Source: Saururus chinensis (Eukaryota > Streptophyta > Magnoliopsida > Piperales > Saururaceae). From it: 64,000 bases of DNA. Below, one piece after another: positions 11,301 to 22,201 of the stretch (position 1 is the first letter of the stretch; the number at the start of each line of letters is the position of its first letter). The translations under genes and the position numbers were made by a program. The notes under the pieces were generated by a model. That model was not told where the DNA came from. It saw only the letters and a program-made list of their open reading frames with translations, and did no database searches. The DNA is taken from the NCBI GenBank assembly GCA_035235625.1, contig CP141146.1:22810501-22874500 (forward strand), written 5' to 3'.

Positions 11301-12930
11301 CCCTTTCCTTGGGACCTAGTTGGGTTGATGTTTTCTGGACAATGCTCCATTTCATGTGAATTATGGGTTTCATGGGCATAACTCAAGATTGCCATGTTTC
11401 GAAGCACTAGTGGGCCCTTGGCACATCTTTCTATACATTCCAAGGTCACGCTTACTCACACCTCTAATGCAATACTTAAATACCACCTCGAGGATGAGGT
11501 GGAGCGGAAGCGAGGTAAATTGTTATGACCCGCCGTAGGGTCGGGTCCCGCCTTCATAGTCTTTTAGAATTAGGATTTAATTTTTAATTCGTAAGAGTAG
11601 TTAAGTATAATTAGGATTTTATTCATATTGGGCTTAGGATAATGTTAGAGGCTCATTTTAATTAGAAGTTCTATTAGTATTACGATTAGGATTCTCAATT
11701 ATATATATAAGGGTTTTTCCCTATTTCATAATTCAAAATTAGACTAAAAAATTAGATTATTTTAATTTTATCTTTTAGTTATTTTTCATATCTTTTTCTC
11801 TCTAATTTAGCTTGTGTAGACATCAGTCGACAACAAAATACTTATGCTTGCACGCACTTAGCAATATTCACATATGACTCATTCTACATAAATCATGAAA
11901 ATGGGTTGTTAAACCATGTTTGACTGTGATTAGCCACGACATTTCGTAGTTTTTTAGATCAGCCGTATTGGGGATTTGAATAAATCAAATTTTCACCCAA
12001 AAGGGTGTGGTTTTCTATCCGCAAGTGCAGGGTTTTCAGTATGGAAAGGTCAAGTTCATCCTCCACTAGTTGAGAAAAGTAGAATGCTACAATAATGAGA
12101 ACACTAAAATGAAACTTCTAGAGTGAGCACCAAGCTGGTTTGTAGGTGTGCATTGTCTAACTAAGGGCATTTCCTATTTATGAGATTGTCAACTCCTTTT
12201 GGTATTTTCAACTTAGGAATACTGGGTAAGCATGGATTAGATATCTTCCTATATCGGGATTACTTTATTGATAATTTATGGATTATTATGAAGTTTATTT
12301 ACACAAGTTTCATGTATGGATTACGATGCCTATTTAAGCAGGCTTTGTGAATGGAGAATGATGCATGATTGAGATATTTTCACATGTATTATTATAAGGG
12401 ATTTGACATGCTCTTGTGATTTATGGTGTTAGTGTGAGCCCTGTATTTTCAAACCCTTATTGAGCTAAGCTCACCTATTTACTTTGTTTGTTTCGAGTAT
12501 CCCTATAGGATCCTCTATGTAGTTGTGCTATGTAGGTACTCAGGATAACTTATTTTGAGAGTACAATGGAGATTAAGTGGATATGGAGTGGGAATAGTTC
12601 GCCTATTTTGGGATAGTTATTAATATACTTAAGATGTAACCATGAGACTTAGATTACTTTTGTGGGAGAGTCGTCCATTTGATACCATGGACTTGGTTAT
12701 TACTTTTTCTTGAAGGCTTGAGACTCCTTTATGATTATGAGCTTATATGTGGGTGTAAGAATGATTAACAATTTAATTTAATTCCTTTTATCTTTCGTTA
12801 ATTGCTTTTATACAAAGTGATAGTTGTGTACTTCAATCTAGCCCGAGTTTGGGTTAGAACTCATCTCATCACACCTTTGCCATTCCTATTTGGCCAAGTT
12901 TTGAGAACAGTACATGGCGGGGGCGTGACA
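8318..12930 (+). mobile_element. LTR-type insertion (probable solo LTR) inside the Gypsy integrase
   Basis: The integrase reading is interrupted at 8318 (TGTGAGTTTTG) and resumes at 12931, directly after GGGGGCGTGACA, a typical plant Gypsy LTR end. Without the nested small element the insert is about 2.5 kb. A TATA motif (AGTATAAATAACC, about 8675) lies about 360 bp from the left end. Its right terminal 150 bp is homologous, in reverse orientation, to the block starting at 38761 (shared CGGGCTAGATT and TGTACACAAC phrases), so it belongs to a repeated LTR family. No target duplication is evident, so the left boundary is approximate. Confidence 0.65.
9773..11835 (+). mobile_element. Small LTR retrotransposon (non-autonomous or internally deleted), two LTRs
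   Basis: LTRs of about 320 bp at 9773-10095 and 11521-11835 start TGTTATGACCC and share almost the whole length. A primer-binding site CGGTATCAGAAC follows the 5' LTR at 10096. A purine-rich stretch (GGTGGAGCGGAAGCGAGG) abuts the 3' LTR. The flanks GAATA (9768-9772) and AAATA (11836-11840) are a 4-of-5 target duplication. The internal 1.43 kb has no recognised gag or pol domain, so it is TRIM/LARD-like or a deletion derivative. It is the third layer of nesting at this locus. Confidence 0.85.
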
Positions 12931-13308
12931 AGCTAACTCACAACTCCCATTGACCTTATCCAATATTGGAAAGGGTGGGTCTCGTGGCCTACCACCTACA
13001 ACTTCCAAAGGAGACTCAGGTCCATTCAGCCTTTCATGTCTCCCAACACGTCATCTACATTGAGAACCCTGCACATATTTCTCCTACAGCTCCAATGCCT
13101 CTTCCCTCCACTAAATTGTCCACTTTCGAGCTGGCTTTGTCGTGGACAAACGTTGTATGTGGTGGGCTGGCCAAATTATTACATAGGTCCTTGCTACATG
13201 GCACAACTATCCACTTGAGGATGAAACTAGGGTCATGGAGGACGAGTTTATGGCTTAGTACCCTCATTGGATGCCTTGAGGTCAAGGCATGTGCGAAGTG
13301 TGGTGTAA
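12931..13308 (+). pseudogene. Gypsy integrase C-terminal remnant
   Basis: Continuation of the fossil interrupted at 8318. VGLVAYHLQLPKETQVHSAF at 12975-13035 is the conserved integrase C-terminal segment, followed by a chromodomain-like tail region. It is broken and not functional. It abuts the 3' LTR at 13309. Confidence 0.75.
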
Positions 13309-13573
13309 TGTTGTGTTGCTGGTTCCCACATCCACACGGTCCACTTTCCCTCTTTATTGCATAGATTTAGGATCTTATATAGTTAACTAGTTTAGCAACG
13401 GAGATCATGTGTAATATAGGTGGCCCCTTGATGGTGCCAATACTATGTAATAGCCACTAGGCCTCTATCTTTCCATTAGTGAAGAATTAGTCTCCTCTCC
13501 TCTCTGTCTCCATGTCCTTCACCTCCCTTCCTCCTGCACAAGGTACTTTGTGCCTGGATCACGGGGCATAGCA
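13309..13573 (+). repeat. 3' LTR of the Gypsy fossil
   Basis: Partner of 6719-6979. The two have diverged by substitutions and small indels along their length, which points to an old insertion. Confidence 0.88.
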
Positions 13574-15839
13574 CACACACTCTTTCACTAATGGTCATTT
13601 CATCTAACAAACAAATGACCTAATGATCAACCTGATCGGACGAGCGACCTCCCGCTGAAATTGCTATGACCCTACTTGCTACACCTTACCCAGTTAGACA
13701 CCCAAACCAACCCAACCCATTCTAGGTCGAACCCACTTGACCCAAACATTGTCAAGTGAACTAGATTGGACCCTCTTAGGAGCAATAAGATAGGATTTAA
13801 TGCCCCTGGATCCCCATACCTTGACTCAACAACCTTCTTCTTCTTCGCTCTCCCCATCTTAACAAATTACAAAGAAATATCCTAGAGATAAGCATAAACT
13901 AGGAACAAATGATTGCCAATAATAAATGTCCAAGAATTTAAATAATCCTTGAAATACTCGCCAAAATTCAAATTATCAAAAATTTCAATAAATCCTAAAA
14001 CAATTGTGTCCAATTGACTTAAAATTTTAACCCAAGATAAATCTCAGTGAGTATAACCAAACATAGAACTAGACCTACAACCAATTTTGATTAAAAAAAA
14101 ACATCCAATTTTGAAAAATCCCCAAATTATGACAAAAAGTTGAAATTGTGAGTGATTTTACGTGAAATCTCAAAATTTAATGAATCAAATTGCATTAAAT
14201 TTTAGACTAAGGTACATCCAACTATTTCTAACAATCCTATCAGTCCTAAACTCGCTAAAATCCGTTAAAAATACACTAAAACTTTAAAGTTTGGTTTCAA
14301 TACTCACCTTGGCCATGAAGAAGAACTTGGATTTCATGTGAAAATTTGGTCTTCTATCATGCAAAAACTCCTCAAATTGCCTTTTCTCTTTCCATGACAC
14401 TCTCTAGAAGAGATTGGAGTGAAATGAAGACAAAATGAGCCGCAGCCAAATTTAAAATAATGTTTCAGCATGAAAAACCCAACCAGCAATCGATCTTTAG
14501 GGTCGATTGATCGATATTGGAATAAATGAGAATTTTATTTTCTAAAAAATAATGAAAATTACAAAAATAAAAAAAATTCTAGACAAAAATCAATAAATTC
14601 GTAAAACTATTTCAAGATACTTCCCATCAAAATAAAAATTTCCTAACACCCAAAACACATTAAAAACCAAACAATAAAAATCAGCAAAAATTGAGCTCTT
14701 ATTTATAATGTTTTAATTAATTTCCCTTTAATCTAAGTGCATCCATTGATTATGTTTATTAGTACTTTGCCTTAGATTAGTTAACCCCGTTGGTATTGAT
14801 TACCAATTTTTTTCTCTTCTTTTTGACACATTATTCCTCATTTATTAATTTTTGAAGAAAAACCACTAATGTAGTCAACTCTTATCTAGCTCTTTTAATC
14901 AAAAATCTCTTTAGTTAGAATCTATGTACATGATTTTCCTAAAAAGATAAAAATAATCAAAAAACTCATAATCAATATGCCCATGCTTTTTTCTAAGTTA
15001 TGATATTTTTCCTCAATTCATTTTTTTAGGGCTTGATTTTTTTTATAATTTTCTCTACTTACATCATTCTATTTTTTTTTCTTTTTTTTTTTTCTTGATT
15101 TTACATTCATTTTTCTTGATGTTAAGAGGATGAGGACTTTACACTTGCCTAGGCCAACCTAAGTAGGTAGCCCTTCCCCATCATCTTTATAAGGACAATG
15201 TCATTTTCTAAAAATATATTGAAGTACATAAGACTCATAAACATTAAAGTATACTATATAAAAAAAAATTTTCTTTTAAATTATAAATAAAAATCTAGCA
15301 AAGATCCTCTAATTTGATCATCTAGACTCCACTAAATTCCAAATGCCTAAGTCAAATTATGTTTAAGAATTGTCTCTTGATGTTCACATAAAAAGTGACT
15401 TGAGTCTCAACCTGATATGTGCAAGTTTTTATAAACAAACAATTGCAACATCAAGCAAAAGAAAATCAAATTAATCTTCACTCTCTTTGTTGTATCATTC
15501 TCTTTATTAAGGTATGTTTAACTACTAATCATGTTGCTTTTTAGCTTAAAAGAAAATTAATTTCAATATGTCTCAAGAACTTAACTAATCAAAAATAAAA
15601 ATAATGCCGATTGCAAAACCAAACAAAAGCTGCATTAGTTTTTTTATATTTTTTAACATTTTTTATTTTTTTTCATTTAAAACCTATGAATGTAAAAATA
15701 AAGTAAAATGTGATAAAACAAAAGAAACATGAATATCCAAATGATTGAAAGAAGTAAACCATTGACACAAATCAAAATCTCTTACTTAGATATTTAAAAC
15801 TCCTTAGTCCTACATAGTCATCCAATTCTAAAGTAGCCT
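13574..15839. other. AT-rich stretch; possible worn LTR, no gene
   Basis: TGCTATGACCC at about 13660 resembles an LTR terminus read on the minus strand, and 14320-14530 holds a GATCGATT-rich leader-like segment. No second end or target duplication was found. The rest (14540-15830) is very AT-rich with poly-T tracts and no coding support. Confidence 0.4.
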
Positions 15840-17707
15840 AGGGTAGACTTCCTTACTCTTCCTAATTGATCCGTCAAAGCTTGAGGATTAATCTTCTTTA
15901 CCCACACTCTCCTTATCTTCTTTTCATACACTTGGTGGGGCAACTTAGGGGTGATATGGGTAGTGTGCTTCTTCTCATTGTTCTTTGACCTAAGTTTGAA
16001 AGGGTAATTCTTAGAACATTATCTTCTAGTATGAGCACTATGGAAAATATCACACACACCCACAATACTAGAACTTATCATTCCTCTATTCACTCTTAAC
16101 CTAGGTGGGTTAGGCTTTATCTCAGGGGTTTTGTCATTCTTTTTTGCCTTCACAAAGATATGAGGTTTTACTAAGGGGGTAGTCAAGCAATTCCTAAAAC
16201 CTAAGCCCATCTTGTTGGTTTGACCAATGTTAAACATAGTTTCCAACTTCTTTTTCCCACTCTTGAATCCATCTAATTGCTCTTTATAGGATATGAGTTT
16301 TCTATTGAGAGTACTAGACTTCTCTTTTTCACTTTCTAAGTCTTTCTTAAGGTCATACACCTCTCTTTCAAGTTTTTTATTTAACTCCACTAACCTATTT
16401 ACCTCTTAAAAGGACAAAACTAATTCGTCCTCCTTCTTCATCAACTCTCTCAAGGCTTTGGTTTTGTTAGTCAACATTAAGGATTATTGGAGGAATCCCT
16501 CATCAGAACTCTGAGTCCTCTTCAAGAGAAGCAAACTAATGAGACTCTTCTCCAAAACTATCATCCCTAACAGTTGTATGGAAGGCAGTATAATTACCTA
16601 GTTGTTCTTCAAAAAAGCTCTCATCAGAGTAAGTTGCTTGAAGCACGTAGAAGAATTATCAGAATTAATGTTAGGACAATCAGTAGCAAAGTGACCTAAC
16701 TTACAACATTCAAAAGATTTCAAATTCTTCTTTTCTTGTTTAATTTTCCTCTCGTCTCTCTTATTTCCTTGTCTCTTCCTAGAATTTTGTTCGTTATTGC
16801 TAAATATAAAGTTCTGAGTTTTCATGAATTTCTTGAAGTTTTTGCCAAATCAAATGTTCTGAGTTTTCATGGATTTCTTGAAGTTTTTAGCCAATAAAGC
16901 ATTAGTTCTTCATCATCTTCTAACTCTTCAGATTCTTTTAAGGTGCTTAACCTTTTATTTTTATTAGAAGTTCTTTTATATGCTTTTAAGACATTCTGTT
17001 TTCCCTTGGACTTTTCAAACAACTCTTTTTTGTTCTCATATGACTTTTCTTACATCTCAAAAGTTCTAAGGTTCCCAACTTCCTCCTTAAGGTTTAAGGT
17101 GTCAATCTTCTTAAATTTATTAATGACTGCCACCTTAATTTTTAATTTAGAGGACAAGACCTTAGCAACATCCTCACAACAGGTAATCAGGTATAGGCTC
17201 TCCTAATTAATCACATGTGTTTACTATATTTAAAATTTTATCATAGTATTCAGAAATTGTCTCTTCTTCACTCATTATCATGTTTTCAAACTCTAGGGTT
17301 AGCATTTGTAACCTAGACACTTTTACAACCTCAGTTTCCTCATTATATTTTACCAATTTTTTCTATGCAATCTTGGCATATATGCAATTAGAAATCAACT
17401 TGTGTTATAATTTTCCTACATCATTGAATAATGCACTAAGGCCTTTACTATTTTAATTTGCAAGCTTACTCTTGTTCTCGTCCCATTCACTTTAATCTTT
17501 TAGAATTGAATTCCCATACTTGTCTTTGGTCATTGGAGGATTCCAGCTTTTAATAACCGCTTTCCAAGCATTCCCATCAAGCACTTGTATAAATACTCTC
17601 ATCCTACTTTTTCAATATGAGAAATTATGGTAATCAAACAATGGAGGTCTATTCATTAGATTACCTAAGTCCGCATGTTCATTGATTGAGTTATTTGAAC
17701 TAGCCAT
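15840..17707 (-). pseudogene. Copia (Sirevirus-like) gag region, fossil
   Basis: On the minus strand, the start region near 17707 reads MASSNNSINEHAD followed by NRPPLFDYHNFSY, the start typical of Sirevirus gag. Further on are a zinc-knuckle-like segment (FECCKLGHFATDC, about 16700), a long coiled stretch (16290-16390) and GLGFRNCLTTPLV (about 16180-16210), matching the 'GLGF' segment of Sirevirus gag. Protease, integrase and RT are missing to the left. It is broken in numerous places. Confidence 0.78.
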
Positions 17708-19800
17708 TTATTTTAATCCAACAAAAAACAACCCAAACACCACTATGTAAGCAATTAAAGCAAGAAAAATTATAAGAGAAGCAACTAACAATCTAAGGCA
17801 CACAAATCAGCAAGTTTAAACAAGTTATTCTAAGAAAAAAATAAGTAAACTAAGCAAAATTGAAATATCAAACCCTAGAACAAGTTATCTAGCATAAGAA
17901 ATCAAACTATAGAAGATTAAGCAAGATAATAACGCACTAACATGCCAAATCATATTCATATCATGTAGCAAAAATCAAATTTTTAATAAATAACCTTAGC
18001 TACCACTTGCGAGTTTAATATCTATCTATTCAACCTAGCGGATCACCATATTGCCCCTAATATGATCATGTAACAAAGATCAAGACTACAAGATATGGCA
18101 TCTTTGAGCAAAAATTTCTTCTAAAGTAGAAACAAGTAAATATTCTCTCTATGCACACTCATGATGTATCAATCTATCAAACTGAAAGCATTCAATCCAC
18201 ACATGCACACACAACAATTTTAATGTAAAAAACCCAAACTCGGGTAAAAAATAATGACAGTTCCAAAGGAACCAAATAACTACACTACTAGTAAGCAAGG
18301 CAATTACATTGACACAAGCAAACCACCAACCTTTATTTTAACAATAACACAACTCCTTTTATTTAGATCTCCACAAATTCCTTCGGTTGCTGACCTTCAA
18401 GTCTTTTCCATCAAGCACTTCAAACTTTTCTTCCTCCATATTTTGTCTTTGTCTCCTTCTAGCCTTCAACAAGCTCTTCTTGTTATATTGACTTTGGCCT
18501 TTAAAAATATTCAATCTCCCAATGAAGATTTGTTGCAACTCCTGTTTAAAACTTCAATGTGAAATCTCTTCTTTGTTATGGAATAACTTTATAAATTTAC
18601 CATTGATCTTCTCTTCAAAACTCCATGTAAATTCTCTTGGAAAATAATATGCAAAAGGTAGAAACCCTTCTCTAATTTCCTCTCTCAAAATTTGTTACTT
18701 CTTATCCCTTATATAGCTCTCCAAACCAATTTAGGTCTTAGCTTTAATAAGAAAAGAAATTGAATTCAGAATAGCTTATTTAGGGCAACTAGAACTACTA
18801 GAAATTGATCATTTCATATAGCGATCGATTGTTCATTATTTTCTAAACACACGGTACTTTGAGCGATCCATCGATTCACGAAGCGATCGATCGATAACTC
18901 TCGGCTTTATTTTACACAAGTATGAATCGAGTGTCAGTCAATCATGTTAGTCAATACATTATCCAATGATCAATCGTTCTAACGATTTAATTATTATTTT
19001 GTTTTTTTTACTCTAAAACCTCCTGAAACCCATAAAATTACTTTTGAAACTTCTCCAAATGATTTTAGTATAAGAATGTGATATGAATAAACTTCAAAAT
19101 CCTTCAACATTCTTCAGTTTCTGTCTTGAGCCATAAGAACACGTCTGCTCATATTTTTTAAGTCTGCCAATTCCAAATCTGACTCGACCACAACCACATC
19201 TAGTTGTATGTAAAGACTAAGTATATACCTAAGGTTTCTCATGTAATTTTGACAAAGAAGTAAGCCAATAAACCTGACATATGACTTATATGTTCTTACA
19301 GTGTCTCCACATCTAAATGACAAAGTCAATGGAAGAGTATTTTCGTATATACTCTCCCTTGACTCATTTACTTTCTTATGTGGGACTAGGTAAATCTCCT
19401 TTGTCTATTCCTAGATGAAAACTTTCCCTCCAAGTTGAAAAATTACTTTTAGCTCAAATATTCCCTTCAAAATAAAAACTAGGTTCAAAGACTCCAACCA
19501 AACTTAATTTTAAATCACTTAATGGGTTTTGACTTATAAGTCACATGTATGGACTTCAAATGGACAACTCACTTAAGCCCACTACCATCAAAAACCAACA
19601 GTAAGTTAGGGACTTTTTGCAAAAATGAACACTTCTCCAATGTAGGTCTTGTCTATTGTTGTTCCCTTAAGTTAAACACCTTGAAGCCCCATCTCAAATT
19701 TTCCCTATTAGTCGATGTAATTTATCATTTAAAGTTAGGAGTAGACTCTTCATGAAAAAACTGAGACCATTTATCTCTAAACTCATTAGCTTAAATCAAA
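17708..19800 (-). mobile_element. Probable 5' LTR and leader of the Copia fossil
   Basis: Upstream of gag on the minus strand. A degenerate initiator-Met primer-binding-like sequence (RC of CTTAGCTACCA, about 17997-18007) is followed to the right by a promoter-like TATATAAGG (RC at about 18705-18718). The right end is not defined and no 3' LTR partner is recognised in the window, so the extent is inferred. Confidence 0.45.
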
Positions 19801-20253
19801 TGCTTTTGTTCCGAGCAAAGTTAGTCATGATAATATATATCTTCTTGGCTCATGAGCAAATTCATACTCTTAAGAGAGGTAAGGTCAAGAAAAGAGGGGG
19901 TTTCTTGCTTTAAAGCTTGATTTATATAGCTAAGGCTTATGATGTTCATTTGTCTCTTATTAAATGCAGGATGCGATTGTCTTGGCTTTCATAAAAATAG
20001 ATTAATATTAGAACAAATTTCAAAAAAGTGCTCAAACAAAATCTTTTTTTAATAGGTTTTGATAATTTTTCAAAATTTTAAGTCAAGATGGTATGTATAC
20101 TAGGAGATGAGAAAAGATATAAAAAGTCAAATATAACCTCCCCCCTTTACTAGTATGGGAAATATGAAAAATACAAAATGAATAAAAACCCCCAAACAAA
20201 CCTGAAGAGATGTGAAAATATGGAAAAAGATTAAAGTCTAAAATACCCCTAAG
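19801..20253. other. No gene seen
   Basis: AT-rich sequence leading into the tandem array. It contains only short open frames. Confidence 0.4.
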
Positions 20254-21053
20254 AAGAGTGAAAATTGAAACATAATGTTAAAACTAAACATATAATGAGT
20301 AAGATATTTACCTGAAACAAATGACAAATGTCGAAAATACACATCAAAATATTAAACCAAAATGATCCAAAAGTAACATCAAAATTATATGAAGGTGAAG
20401 GGGCATGAAATAGGGAAAGTCCAGGAAGGAAGGAGGGGATGTTATGTCACACTTTTGGTCCCGAGTTGTTGAAGTTATGCGAGGGATATTTTAGATTTTT
20501 TCTTATTAAAATATCATAAATTGGGGAAGAAAAATTGAAATATGATGCTAAAATTAAACATATAATGAGTCAAAAAATTTTCACCACAACAAATGATGAA
20601 TGTCAAAAATATGCATTGAAATATTAAACTAAAATGATCTAAAAGTGACACCCAAATGATTCGAAAGTGAAAGAATAAAAAATAAAGGGCGAGAGGGAAG
20701 GAGAGGATGCCAAGTCACACTTTTGGTCCCAAGGTGCTAAAGTGATGGGAGTGGTATTTTATATTTTCTTCTTAGTAAAGTATCCTAAAAATGGGTGAGA
20801 AAAATGGAAACTTGATGCCAAAACTAAAGATATAGTGAGTAAAACATTTGCACCAAAACAAATGATGAATGTTGAAAATATACATCAAAATATTAAATCG
20901 AAATGATCCAAAAGTGAAGTGATATGATCCAAAAGTGAAGGGGTGGGAAACAGGGAAAGAGCGGGAGGGAAGAAGGGATGTCATGTCGTACTTCTGGTCC
21001 TGATGTGCTAAAGTGATGGGAGGAATATTTTAGCATTTTTCTTATTAAACTAT
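20254..21053. repeat. Tandem array, about three copies of a ~270-bp unit
   Basis: Units begin near 20260, 20528 and 20799 with GAAAAATTGAAA and share ACATATAATGAGT, CAAATGATGAATGT, CACTTTTGGTCC and GATGGGAG phrases. Spacings of 268 and 271 bp were measured by eye. The array is cut by the MULE insertion at 21053/21054, and the sequence right of the MULE (TTAAAATATCCTAAAATAGG) fits the start of a further unit. No coding content. Confidence 0.85.
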
Positions 21054-21204
21054 GGAAATTTTATTTAAATAATATTACAAAATAATTACCAAAATCGGGG
21101 AGAGATGAAAATAATTTCCAAAATGGTGTCTGTTTTGGCTACATAGGCGCCAACCAAGCGCTGGCACCTACATGGCATTTTTTTTATTTTTTCCCAATTT
21201 CATC

Positions 21205-21430
21205 CTTAAGAAGGATGATTTTGTACTTCACAAGGACGAAATACCCACACTTGGTGTTTTTTGGGATCAAGGTTTTGGGGTTTAAGTGGATTTTATCCTT
21301 CCGAAGGACGAAATCAACATAAAAGATGATTTCATCCTTGTGAAAGACGAAATCAACGTAAAAGATGATTTTGTCCTTGTGAAGGATGAATCAACTTAAA
21401 AGCTGATTTTGTCCTTTAGAAGGACAAAAT
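21205..21430. repeat. MULE left subterminal GAAGGACGAAAT repeats
   Basis: Multiple copies of AAGGA(C/T)GAAAT and its complement, some as near-palindromes, lie inside the left inverted repeat. The same motif family fills the right subterminal region (27770-27955) and the neighbouring non-autonomous element. Such arrays are candidates for transposase binding sites; that role is inference. Confidence 0.75.
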
Positions 21431-21574
21431 CCGCGAGCTATTTACGCTTGCCAATTCCCCTCACGGTCAGTCTTCATTTCTACCACTCTGCCAGTTTTGA
21501 CCCCAACGATTGTTTCCGCCACACTCTGCCATCTGCCTACCTATGCCGTTTTCCAAACCTCACCCAGATCCACC

Positions 21575-21670
21575 ACAATTTCGCCCAAATCCACCCAAAT
21601 CTGCAGCAAATTTGCCCAAATCCACCTAGATCTGCCACAAATTTGCCCAAATCCGTTGCAATTTTGCCCG
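21575..21670 (+). repeat. CCCAAATCCACC-type short tandem repeat upstream of transposase
   Basis: Units such as GCAAATTTGCCCAAATCCAC repeat about four times. It lies between the inverted repeat and the transposase start, probably in the 5' leader. The open frames here are repeat products. Confidence 0.6.
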
Positions 21671-22201
21671 GTACAAGCTTTTTTCTCTACATTTTACTAC
21701 TTGTCCCTACAAAATTTCATATGCATTTTATTAGTTGTCCAATTTGACGATTGATATGGATGAATTGAAATTGTGTGAAGCTATATTTTTCCATCCATTT
21801 AATTATGTTTTTGTTAATGCGTGATTAATTAGACAATCTGAATTTGGAGAAACTATGAAGTTGAATTTAGACAAAAATGGCCAAATGAATTATTGGAATT
21901 GGACAAAAATAAAAGATGATCATCGGCATTAGAGTCTTTAGTCAATAATTATATGGATTAGGATTTCTGTATACTTGGCTATGGTGTGTGATTTTTTTTT
22001 CTTATTTTTTTAAAGTTCGTATGTTAAGGGAGTGGAATTGTGTTATGGTTCTATTGAATTGTGCTATGATTTTAATTGTTTGAGTGGAATTGCTTGGTTA
22101 AGTTTGAGTAATAGATTAATCTCATATTTCATTAAATAAAGTGGTAATTTTGAATTATTTTTAATATATTATTTATTGGTTATGAAATAAGTAAATAGAG
22201 A

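Larger units (their letters stand above)
6719..13573 (+). mobile_element. Gypsy LTR retrotransposon fossil with nested insertions
   Basis: It has matching LTRs of about 261 and 265 bp at 6719-6979 and 13309-13573, both starting TGTTGTG and ending in CA. A primer-binding site resembling the initiator tRNA-Met complement (TGGTATCAGCC) starts at 6981. Between the LTRs are remnants of the RNase H end (ADALSRQF, about 7268-7295), integrase (about 7480-8317) and the integrase C-terminus (about 12966-13210, VGLVAYHLQLP). Gag, protease and most of RT are absent, so it is heavily deleted and broken many times over. A 4.6-kb LTR-type sequence interrupts integrase at 8318-12930. The flanking 5-mers (CACTT, CACAC) match only partly, consistent with age. 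Confidence 0.88.

Noticed and set aside
10376-11449. Open frames of up to 121 codons inside the small LTR element
   Set aside because: No gag, pol or host domain was recognised and frames on the two strands overlap. Kept only as a comment on the element's interior.
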